Source: Agathobaculum ammoniilyticum | GTDB lineage: Bacteria; Bacillota; Clostridia; Oscillospirales; Butyricicoccaceae | DNA length: 64,000 bases | Assembly (NCBI RefSeq): GCF_025567315.1 | Contig: NZ_JAOQJE010000011.1 | Location: 23,076 to 87,075 of the forward strand | Reading direction: 5' to 3' | In this document: piece by piece, positions 25,221-31,888 of the stretch | Numbering within the stretch: the stretch's first letter is position 1 | Layout: each line of letters opens with the position of its first letter | Notes under the pieces: generated by a model | Databases searched by the model: none | What the model saw: the letters and a program-made list of their open reading frames with translations, nothing else | What the model was told of the DNA's origin: nothing | Translations under genes and position numbers: made by a program

Positions 25221-26705
25221 TTACTGCAGGAGCTGCAGAACGCCCTGCGGCACCTGGTTGGCCTGCGCGAGCATTGCCTGCGCGGACTGCACCAGAATGT
25301 TGTTCTTGGTGTAAGCCATCATCTCGTCGGCCACGTCGGTGTCGCGGATGGTGGACTCGGCGTCCTGGATGTTCTCCGTCATGACGGACAGGTTATTCTG
25401 GGTGTGCTCCAGACGGTTCTGGGTCGCGCCCAGCGTACCACGGATGGACGATACGGTGTTGATTGCGTCCTTAATGGACTTGACCGCAGCCTGCGCGGCA
25501 TCCTGCGTGGCAACGCTGATACCGCTAAGACCAAGTGCCTTAACATGGACGTCGCCAATCGTAACCGTCATCTGATTGTAGGAATCAGAAGTGTCGCCGA
25601 TCTGCAGGGTAAGGCCAGCACCGCCAGTAGTGCTGCGGAATTCCAGCTTAGTAGCATTTTCCTTAACCTCAATGCCAGCGCTTTCCAATGCCTTGTTCAG
25701 GTTGGCGACGGTTGCAGTATCATCGGCACCTACGAGAACCGTGACAGCGCCTTCGGTAGTGGGCTTGGCAGAAGCGTCAGCTACTAATTCATAGGTAACG
25801 CCATTGATAGTAAGTGTATTACCCGCAGCCAAGTCGCCAGTAGTAGTTGCCTCAACATAACCATCAGCGCCCGCCGCATTGTTTACAGTTTGCTTGCCAG
25901 TAGTACCCTGCGCGGTGTCGGTATCAGTAACGCTGATAATCTTTGCGCCATCCTCACCTGCAACCTTGGAGGTGAAAGTGATTTTGCCAGCACCGTCAAC
26001 AGCAACATCAAACACGCTGGAGATTTCACTATTTTCAGACAGCGCTTTCTGCATATTCTTTCCAGCGCCTGCCGCACCACCGGTCTTATCTCCCGTGTAC
26101 TTTACATCTACCTTGTGGGCTGTGCCATTGGCATCGATGAACTCTACCGTCATGGTATATTCGGTGCTGTCAGCAGTCGAAGCCTTCGCGGTAAAGTCAG
26201 AGGTAGCAGAGGTAGCGGCAACTTCCGTGACAGAAGTGGCACCGCCAAGGTTAATGGAGCTGATGTCAACCTTAGATTCAGCCAGCGAGCCGTCCAGCAG
26301 CTTGATGCCATTGAAGTTCGCGGAATCCGCGATACGGTCGATTTCTTCCTTCAGGCGGTCGACTTCCTGCTGCAGGTTATCGCGGTCAACCTCGTTGTCA
26401 TAGGTGCCGTTCGCAGACTGGGTGGCCAGCTCGACCATACGGTTGAGCATGTCCTGCACTTCCTGCATCGCACCCTCACCGGTCTTTACCAGCGAGATAC
26501 CGTCCTTTACGTTCTTCTGCGCAGTTTCCAGACCAGTGATCTGTGCGCGCATCTTCTCGGAAATCGCAAGGCCGGCCGCGTCGTCGCCCGCGCGGTTGAT
26601 CTTGTAGCCCGAGGACAGCTTTTCAAGGTTCTTGGATAGTGCCGAGGTATTGTTGTTGTAGTTGCGGTAGGCGTTCATCGCCATGATGTTATGCTGAATA
26701 CGCAT
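25221..26705 (-). CDS. hag: Flagellin, filament subunit
   Basis: The 494-residue protein has the standard D0/D1 ends: MRIQHNIMAMNAYRNYN, LEKLSSGYKINRAGDDAAGL and, at the C-terminus, IRDTDVADEMMAYTKNNI then AQANQVPQGVLQLLQ. The central variable region (about residues 180-400) contains a beta segment TMTVEFIDANGTAHKVDV resembling inserts in FlgK, and an INGVTYELV segment. The ATG at 26705 gives the family start and follows an AAGGAGG site (26716-26722). The leader carries a GGA-loop hairpin and a candidate sigma-28 promoter. Confidence 0.97.
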   Translation of the reverse strand: MRIQHNIMAMNAYRNYNNNTSALSKNLEKLSSGYKINRAGDDAAGLAISEKMRAQITGLETAQKNVKDGISLVKTGEGAMQEVQDMLNRMVELATQSANGTYDNEVDRDNLQQEVDRLKEEIDRIADSANFNGIKLLDGSLAESKVDISSINLGGATSVTEVAATSATSDFTAKASTADSTEYTMTVEFIDANGTAHKVDVKYTGDKTGGAAGAGKNMQKALSENSEISSVFDVAVDGAGKITFTSKVAGEDGAKIISVTDTDTAQGTTGKQTVNNAAGADGYVEATTTGDLAAGNTLTINGVTYELVADASAKPTTEGAVTVLVGADDTATVANLNKALESAGIEVKENATKLEFRSTTGGAGLTLQIGDTSDSYNQMTVTIGDVHVKALGLSGISVATQDAAQAAVKSIKDAINTVSSIRGTLGATQNRLEHTQNNLSVMTENIQDAESTIRDTDVADEMMAYTKNNILVQSAQAMLAQANQVPQGVLQLLQ

Positions 26706-26732
26706 AATGTTTGTTCCTCCTTGAGCATTACA

Positions 26733-26750
26733 GGGAAAATCCATTTTCCC
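26733..26750 (-). promoter_or_regulatory. Candidate CsrA-binding hairpin in the flagellin leader
   Basis: On the transcript strand the sequence is GGGAAAATGGATTTTCCC: a seven-base-pair stem with UGGA in the loop. A second GGA lies within the Shine-Dalgarno AAGGAGG 11 bases further on. CsrA binds GGA in hairpin loops, and in Bacillus two such sites in the hag leader mediate FliW-CsrA control. fliW and csrA are present at 56368 and 56808. Confidence 0.75.
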
Positions 26751-26817
26751 CAACAAATTTAATTTTCCTGCCGCGTCCCGTGAGCTCGAACAGGACAGGG
26801 CAGAAGTAGTGCCGCGG

Positions 26818-26833
26818 CGGGCGGCGCCGCCCG
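26818..26833. repeat. GC-rich 16-bp palindrome in the flagellin leader
   Basis: CGGGCGGCGCCGCCCG is a perfect palindrome located about 115 bases upstream of the flagellin start, between the candidate promoter and the CsrA-type hairpin. It could fold within the 5' leader. No function is evident from sequence. Confidence 0.5.
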
Positions 26834-26895
26834 TAAGCCGGACCAGGGGATTTATGTACCACCTCAATGGCTGCCGCTATTGGCTTACATATAAA

Positions 26896-26922
26896 TTATC
26901 GGCGGTGTATCACATAAAATAA
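26896..26922 (-). promoter_or_regulatory. Candidate sigma-28 promoter of flagellin
   Basis: On the minus strand a perfect GCCGATAA -10 box (26896-26903) is preceded, after 15 bases, by TTAT as a -35 box (consensus TAAA). It would give a leader of about 180 bases. The same spacing occurs at the flgM, GGDEF/EAL and G5/3D genes. Confidence 0.75.
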
Positions 26923-27032
26923 GGGAAAAATAAAAAAATATGGGGTGCTTATATAAAAAAGAGCTTGCAAATAAAAAAAGTTGAACAACACCTTTTTTTA
27001 GATAAAAATCAGTCGATATAATAAACGAACCC
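26923..27032. other. AT-rich spacer between flagellin promoter and assembly gap
   Basis: This stretch is strongly AT-rich with A-runs and T-runs, including a weak hairpin (GTTGAACAAC) flanked by an A7 and a T7 run at about 26974-27000, which may terminate the operon entering from the gap side. The residues just before the gap read GFVYYID and a stop on the minus strand. Whether they belong to the hemerythrin frame cannot be known across the gap. Confidence 0.4.
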
Positions 27033-27328
27033 NNNNNNNNNNNNNNNNNNNNNNNNNNNNNNNNNNNNNNNNNNNNNNNNNNNNNNNNNNNNNNNNNNNN
27101 NNNNNNNNNNNNNNNNNNNNNNNNNNNNNNNNNNNNNNNNNNNNNNNNNNNNNNNNNNNNNNNNNNNNNNNNNNNNNNNNNNNNNNNNNNNNNNNNNNNN
27201 NNNNNNNNNNNNNNNNNNNNNNNNNNNNNNNNNNNNNNNNNNNNNNNNNNNNNNNNNNNNNNNNNNNNNNNNNNNNNNNNNNNNNNNNNNNNNNNNNNNN
27301 NNNNNNNNNNNNNNNNNNNNNNNNNNNN
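27033..27328. other. Assembly gap (296 N)
   Basis: The sequence is undetermined here. It removes the C-terminal part of the hemerythrin frame, and the true length may differ from the N count. Confidence 1.
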
Positions 27329-27599
27329 GGATCTGCTTTTTATAATTTACATGGAAGGTACGGTGTGCATCGTAGTGCGGATAATGGTATTGCTTTTGTA
27401 GCTGTTCCTCATCCCCGAAGTGCTTTGCGACATAATCGGAAAGAAACTCTGCGGTGTCCCGAAGCGAGTCTCGGCCCCGTCCGGAGGCACAGGCATCCAG
27501 AAGGGCATTGATGGCTTCAAACAGCTGTGTATGCTCAGAGTCGATCAGTTCATTGCCGGTAACCAATTCTGGTGTAAGGGAATAGCGCTTAGTACTTAT
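27329..27599 (-). CDS. Bacteriohemerythrin-like domain, 3' end lost in gap, start unclear
   Basis: The frame reads KRYSLTPELVTGNELIDSEH, then AEFLSDYVAKHFGDEEQLQK and HYDAHRTFH. These supply most of the iron ligands of the hemerythrin family (His in IDSEH, His and Glu in HFGDEE, two His in DAHRTFH). Such proteins bind O2 or NO at a di-iron site. No ATG or GTG lies at a sensible place: the domain begins inside the last codons of the chemoreceptor gene in the +1 frame, and TTG at 27566 is the only conventional start but cuts into the domain. It is either frameshifted from the receptor or uses an unusual start. The C-terminus lies in the gap. Confidence 0.75.
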
Positions 27600-29391
27600 C
27601 GAGGTCCTCGGTAAAGGATTTTCCTGCTGCGGAGGAGCGACGAAAGGTATCCCCCTGATCGGGGGACAGTCCTCCTGCATAAGGGCTGCCGCCGAATTTT
27701 GCAGAGGAGGAACTGTTGACATGGAACGCGGAGAAAATCTGACGCATGATATTGGCCTGGGAGGAAAGCTCCTCGCTTGCCGCTGCGGATTCTTCGCTCG
27801 TTGCGGAATTGGTCTGTACAACCGTGGAAATCTGATCGATGCCCTGCATGATCTGGTCGATGGATTCCGATTCATGCTCTGCGGCATCGGCGATCCGGCT
27901 GATCTGCTCAACAGACTGCGTGGTCAGTTCTGCGCTCTGCGTAATGGAATCCGCCGCAGTGCGGGCGATTTCGGAGCCGTTTTCCACAGCCTTGATCGAG
28001 GATTCGATCAGAGCGGTCGTATTGCTGGCAGCTTCCGCGCTCTTGGTGGCGAGATTACGCACCTCGTCGGCGACGACCGCGAAACCCTTGCCCGCAGAAC
28101 CGGCGCGCGCGGCTTCGACTGCGGCATTGAGCGCCAGGATATTGGTCTGGAAAGAGATATCCTCGATCGTTTTGATGATCTTGCTGATCTTCTGCGAGGT
28201 AGCTGTAATCTCGTTCATGGCCTCGATCATCTTGGCCATTTGCTCCTGGCTCGCGATATTCTGCTGTCCGGCCTTGTCCGCGTTTTCCTTCGCTACACGC
28301 GCCGATTCGGCGTTTTCGCGGGCAGCATCAGCAATATCGTTAATGGTGGAGGAAAGCTCCTCTACCGCGCTTGCCTGCTCAGTAGCGCCCTGTGCGAGCG
28401 CCTGCGCACCATTGGAAACCTGCTCGGCACCGGCAGATACCTGGTCGACCGAGGACATGGCGTTGGAGATCATATTGCCCAAAGTAGAAAGAAGGGTGGA
28501 AAGATTGTTGGATACGGTTTGAAGTGCGCCGGGGAAATTTCCGTTTACAGAAATCGTAAAATCGCCGTTGGCCATACTGGTAGTGACGCGTGCGACTTCG
28601 CTGATGGATTCCTTCAGGACCGTTTGGCTGGTCTTGAGCGCGGAGGAGATTTCACCTACCTCATCACGGGACTCATAAGTAACGGGACGATCGAGATCGC
28701 CGTCGCTCATAGCAACGATAGCGTCGCGCGCTTCGGACAGCGGCACCCGAATGGAGTGGATGATCTTAACAGCGAAGATAAGTGTGAGAGCCAGAAAGAT
28801 CAGTGTCATGCTAACAAAGATAATAGCGATCCGTATGACATTGCTGGTTTCATTGTCGATAAGGACCTTTATGTCACTTTGTAATCCGCGAATAAAAGTG
28901 CGGGCAGCATCAGCTTGGGCAGTCAAAGCCGGCGTACACTCTTGCTGCAGGATTTCAGTAGCAGCATCAAAATCATTTTTATCCAGAGCGGCAGTGATTT
29001 CGGGAACAATATTCAACCATTTTTGCGAAGCGGCAATAACCTCATCTGCTGCATTGGCTGCCATATACTTTCCGGTATTTTCCTGTAAGTAAGAAATTTT
29101 CTCCTCCAAGCTGCTGATGGCTTCATTCAGTTTTTCCTGATTGGAGGCATAATCGGACTTGTTCGTATCGAGTACCATATCGCGTGCATAGCGAGCGGCG
29201 GTGTTGATATTGACCTGAGATTCCAACGCCTGTGTTTCAAGCTGTAGTTCGCCATTAATTAGATCGGTGTAACGGTTGTTAACAGAAATCGTATTGATCA
29301 GTGCAAATATGACGAGTATGAGTGACAGAATGATTGGTATGGCAAAACCTACGGCAAGTCGTGCGCTAATACGCATGTTTTTCAGCTTCAT
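27589..29391 (-). CDS. Methyl-accepting chemotaxis protein (4HB-type sensor)
   Basis: The 600-residue chemoreceptor has a membrane segment at about residues 13-33, an extracellular four-helix-bundle-like sensor, a second segment at about 185-207, a HAMP domain and a long signalling coiled coil. The hairpin tip is the standard sequence around ISFQTNILALNAAVEAARAG and KGFAVVADEVRNLA. It has no CheR-tethering pentapeptide; it ends TEDLDKY where the hemerythrin frame begins. An AGGAGG site precedes the ATG. It follows the FtsE-like gene by 51 bases and is probably co-transcribed. CheD, CheB and CheR in this window would modify it. Confidence 0.95.
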   Translation of the reverse strand: MKLKNMRISARLAVGFAIPIILSLILVIFALINTISVNNRYTDLINGELQLETQALESQVNINTAARYARDMVLDTNKSDYASNQEKLNEAISSLEEKISYLQENTGKYMAANAADEVIAASQKWLNIVPEITAALDKNDFDAATEILQQECTPALTAQADAARTFIRGLQSDIKVLIDNETSNVIRIAIIFVSMTLIFLALTLIFAVKIIHSIRVPLSEARDAIVAMSDGDLDRPVTYESRDEVGEISSALKTSQTVLKESISEVARVTTSMANGDFTISVNGNFPGALQTVSNNLSTLLSTLGNMISNAMSSVDQVSAGAEQVSNGAQALAQGATEQASAVEELSSTINDIADAARENAESARVAKENADKAGQQNIASQEQMAKMIEAMNEITATSQKISKIIKTIEDISFQTNILALNAAVEAARAGSAGKGFAVVADEVRNLATKSAEAASNTTALIESSIKAVENGSEIARTAADSITQSAELTTQSVEQISRIADAAEHESESIDQIMQGIDQISTVVQTNSATSEESAAASEELSSQANIMRQIFSAFHVNSSSSAKFGGSPYAGGLSPDQGDTFRRSSAAGKSFTEDLDKY

Positions 29392-29442
29392 GTTGTGAAA
29401 TTCCTCCTGAGTTTTGAAAATGAATTTATAAAAAACGGCAGC

Positions 29443-30144
29443 TTAACGCAACTCGCCGTATTTTCCTTTTTCGACGTCCCCTGCAATCCGGCCGGAAACC
29501 AGCGTAACAACGCGCCGGCACATGATATTGACAAAGTTTTTAGCATGGGTCGCCATAATGATGGTTGTACCGCGGCGGTTGATCTCGTTTAAAATGTTCA
29601 TGATATCCCAGCCGGTATCGTCATCCAGATTTGCGGTGATCTCATCCAGGAGCAGGATATGAGGGTTGCAGATGATGGCTCGCGCAAGCTCGACCAGCTT
29701 TATCTGCCCGCCGGACAGCATGTATGGATAGGAGTCCGCCATAGTGCGCATACCAACAATGGAGAGGGCTTTGAGTGTGTTTTGTGGGATAACCCGATTG
29801 GAAACCCCCATGGCCCGCTGGACGATTTCAAGGTTTTCCCCGATCGTTTTTTTACGAATGAGGGCTGGTTCCTGCCACACCTGCCCAATCCGGCGGCGGT
29901 ACAATGGACGCCGCCACTGTGGTATACGGTTGATCTGCTGCCCTTCCACCCATATGGCGCCCTCCTCCGGAGTGATGTGGTTTGCAAGCAGGCGGAGAAG
30001 CGTTGTTTTTCCCGCACCGCTGCTGCCAATCAGAAAAACAAAGTCTCCTGCTTCGATCGAAAGCGAAAGTTCGTCGATTGCAGCAAAACGGCGCTTTTCA
30101 TTCATAAAATATTTGCTTACATGGTCAAATTCGATCTGGGGCAC
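29443..30144 (-). CDS. FtsE-like ABC transporter ATP-binding protein
   Basis: This 233-residue ABC ATPase has Walker A GSSGAGKTT (about residues 40-48), the Q-loop region QVWQEPALIRKKT, signature LSGGQ, Walker B HILLLDEIT and switch His in MATHAKN. The layout and size are closest to FtsE, which pairs with FtsX to control cell-wall hydrolases. No FtsX-like membrane partner lies nearby: the neighbours are a chemoreceptor downstream and a divergent C39-like peptidase. It could also be an orphan member of the LolD/MacB group. A GGAGGAA-type site precedes the ATG. Confidence 0.8.
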   Translation of the reverse strand: MPQIEFDHVSKYFMNEKRRFAAIDELSLSIEAGDFVFLIGSSGAGKTTLLRLLANHITPEEGAIWVEGQQINRIPQWRRPLYRRRIGQVWQEPALIRKKTIGENLEIVQRAMGVSNRVIPQNTLKALSIVGMRTMADSYPYMLSGGQIKLVELARAIICNPHILLLDEITANLDDDTGWDIMNILNEINRRGTTIIMATHAKNFVNIMCRRVVTLVSGRIAGDVEKGKYGELR

Positions 30145-30184
30145 GCGTTGTTCCTCCGGAAAAATACAAAATGGTGGTCAAGAA

Positions 30185-30213
30185 TGGACAAAAACGGGTT
30201 TATCTGCTATGAT
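30185..30213 (+). promoter_or_regulatory. Candidate sigma-A promoter of the C39-like peptidase gene
   Basis: TGGACA (30185-30190) and TATGAT (30208-30213) are separated by 17 bases, and a perfect AAGGAGG ribosome binding site follows at 30234. Confidence 0.75.
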
Positions 30214-30248
30214 ATCAAAAACAGGCTGACGATAAGGAGGTGAGCGGC

Positions 30249-31133
30249 GTGAAAAAAGTAAAAAAGCACAAGATCAGAAATACGGTTACCGTACTCCTCC
30301 TCATGGTATGCTGCATTGGTGGTGCGGAGCTTGCAGTCGCCTACTGGCTGGATCGGCCGGTTTTTGACAAGCTCACAAAGCCGGTGATACAGAAAGCGGA
30401 ACAACTTTGGCAGCGCGGCGGCGAGGTGATTGCCGCCGGCCGGTTTTGGCTGACTGATAAATTCGCACAGCCTGCCCTTATGGAGCAGGAAACGGTAGAC
30501 CCGCAGAAAGCCAGCGAACCCATGCTGTCAGACGGCGGGGAGGCGATCACAGATCCATCTGTCACAGAGCTGACAATAAAGGATGGGCAGGAACTTCTGA
30601 CCGGCGGTTCCATTTCCGTTGCGTACTTTGCACAAAGCGATTCGGCGTGGAAGGATAAAAGCTATGGAAACGATCCGATCGGCAGCTATGGATGCGGCCC
30701 CACGGTTATGGCAATGGCTGTGCAAAGCATGACCGGAACGAAAACTGATCCGGAAAAAATGGCGGCGTGGTGCGCTGTACATGGTTATTGGGCACCCCAA
30801 AGCGGTTCTTACCATTCTATCGTGCAGGGGGTAGCAGATGCCTTCGGATTGGAATGTGATCCGGCAGGGACGCTTAGTGCGGACGAGCTTCGCCTTCAGC
30901 TTTCCGGTGGCCGCATTGCGGTGGCGCTGATGAAAGCCGGACATTTTACAAGCGGTGGACATTTTATCCTGCTGCGCGGTACAACAGTGGAGGGGAAGAT
31001 CCTTGTAGCTGACCCCAACAGCCGCGCGCGCAGTCTGGCTGCGTGGGATGCCCAGACCATCATAGACGAACTGAGCGACAGCCGCAGCGCAGGAGCGCCG
31101 CTGTGGTTCCTGTCAAAATCAGTGCAGGATTAG
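30249..31133 (+). CDS. Membrane-anchored C39-like cysteine peptidase domain protein
   Basis: The 294-residue protein has an N-terminal membrane anchor (TVTVLLLMVCCIGGAELAVA) and a stalk. The C-terminal peptidase C39_2 domain has Cys in GSYGCGPTVMAM, His in SGGHFILLRG and Asp/Asn in LVADPNS. Such domains cleave peptides or cell-wall cross-links; the substrate here is unknown. The GTG at 30249 is eight bases from AAGGAGG; the GTG at 30240 overlaps that site. It diverges from the FtsE-like gene and converges on the fliT-like gene, whose stop codon overlaps its own. Confidence 0.83.
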   Translation: MKKVKKHKIRNTVTVLLLMVCCIGGAELAVAYWLDRPVFDKLTKPVIQKAEQLWQRGGEVIAAGRFWLTDKFAQPALMEQETVDPQKASEPMLSDGGEAITDPSVTELTIKDGQELLTGGSISVAYFAQSDSAWKDKSYGNDPIGSYGCGPTVMAMAVQSMTGTKTDPEKMAAWCAVHGYWAPQSGSYHSIVQGVADAFGLECDPAGTLSADELRLQLSGGRIAVALMKAGHFTSGGHFILLRGTTVEGKILVADPNSRARSLAAWDAQTIIDELSDSRSAGAPLWFLSKSVQD

Positions 31134-31501
31134 CCGCGTGTGGAGAGACCCTGTTCGAGCCGCTGGTTGAGTGGAAGGAGCCGATCCAGCAACTGGCGGT
31201 TTTGCGCCATCTGCCGCGCGAGCAGTTGACCCTCTTCATCTTCAGGCAGGCCCCCGTCCAGAAGGGCCTGCCATTTTTGCTGCATATCGTCGGATAGGCT
31301 CGCACACAAGGTGTGTATGGCCTGATCTGAGGCTTGAAGTCGCAGAATCGACTCTTGACGCATGGTGAGCAGAAGTCCGAAAGAGGTGCGGTCTCCGCGG
31401 TCCAGCGATTCGCCGAGCTGTACGGTGAGATCAAGCGTTTCGCTTAAAGCGGTATACCTGCGGCGGAGCTGGGTCAGGAGCTGTTGGGCCTGTGCGTTCA
31501 T
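31130..31501 (-). CDS. FliT/FlgN-like flagellar chaperone (hypothetical)
   Basis: This 123-residue, all-helical protein rich in Gln and Leu lacks a clear family motif. It starts in the fliS stop codon (ATGA overlap) and is the last gene of the fliD-fliS operon, the usual place of the FliD chaperone FliT or of its Gram-positive counterpart. Size and composition fit that role. The name is inferred from position and architecture only. Confidence 0.6.
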   Translation of the reverse strand: MNAQAQQLLTQLRRRYTALSETLDLTVQLGESLDRGDRTSFGLLLTMRQESILRLQASDQAIHTLCASLSDDMQQKWQALLDGGLPEDEEGQLLARQMAQNRQLLDRLLPLNQRLEQGLSTRG

Positions 31502-31869
31502 ACGCCGCCTTCTTTCTGAGCGGCGCGGAACGTATCGCGCAGGTCGGTCAGCCGCGGCTTTACCTCTGCCAGGATTCTGGTGTTGCGCCCGATCTTTACG
31601 CGGGTCAACTCATATGTGAAAAAATCATACAGGCGATGCAGGTCGTGGCTGATGGGATACTGTGGGTCAAGCGTATCGTCCAGATATTCGAGGATTTCGA
31701 TACAGCGCGTGATGGATGCCTCGAAAAGCGTATAATCCTGCTTGCCTATGGCAAGCTCGGCGCGCGTAAGGCGCTTGACCAATTCGTCATAGAGCAGCAA
31801 CAGCAGCTCGCCGCGTGTCATCGTATTGACAGACTGCGCCTTATACTGTTCGTAGCCATGCATATCCAT
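31498..31869 (-). CDS. fliS: FliS, flagellin export chaperone
   Basis: FliS binds the flagellin C-terminus before export and, in Bacillus, helps release FliW. The 123-residue protein has the family start YEQYKAQSVNTMTRGELLLL, then LYDELVKRLTRAELAI, and the later segment ISHDLHRLYDFFTYELTRV. The ATG at 31869 gives the standard length; an upstream frame extension overlaps fliD. It overlaps the next gene by four bases. Confidence 0.93.
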   Translation of the reverse strand: MDMHGYEQYKAQSVNTMTRGELLLLLYDELVKRLTRAELAIGKQDYTLFEASITRCIEILEYLDDTLDPQYPISHDLHRLYDFFTYELTRVKIGRNTRILAEVKPRLTDLRDTFRAAQKEGGV

Positions 31870-31888
31870 AGGCTTTTCATCCTTCCGG

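Noticed and set aside
26818..26833. GC palindrome in the flagellin leader as a terminator
   Set aside because: No T-run follows on either strand and it lies between a good promoter and the flagellin gene.
27009..27032. The GFVYYID-stop stretch as the certain C-terminus of the hemerythrin
   Set aside because: The frame is open only if the gap is exactly 296 bases. The residues do not resemble the usual hemerythrin end, so it is left unassigned.
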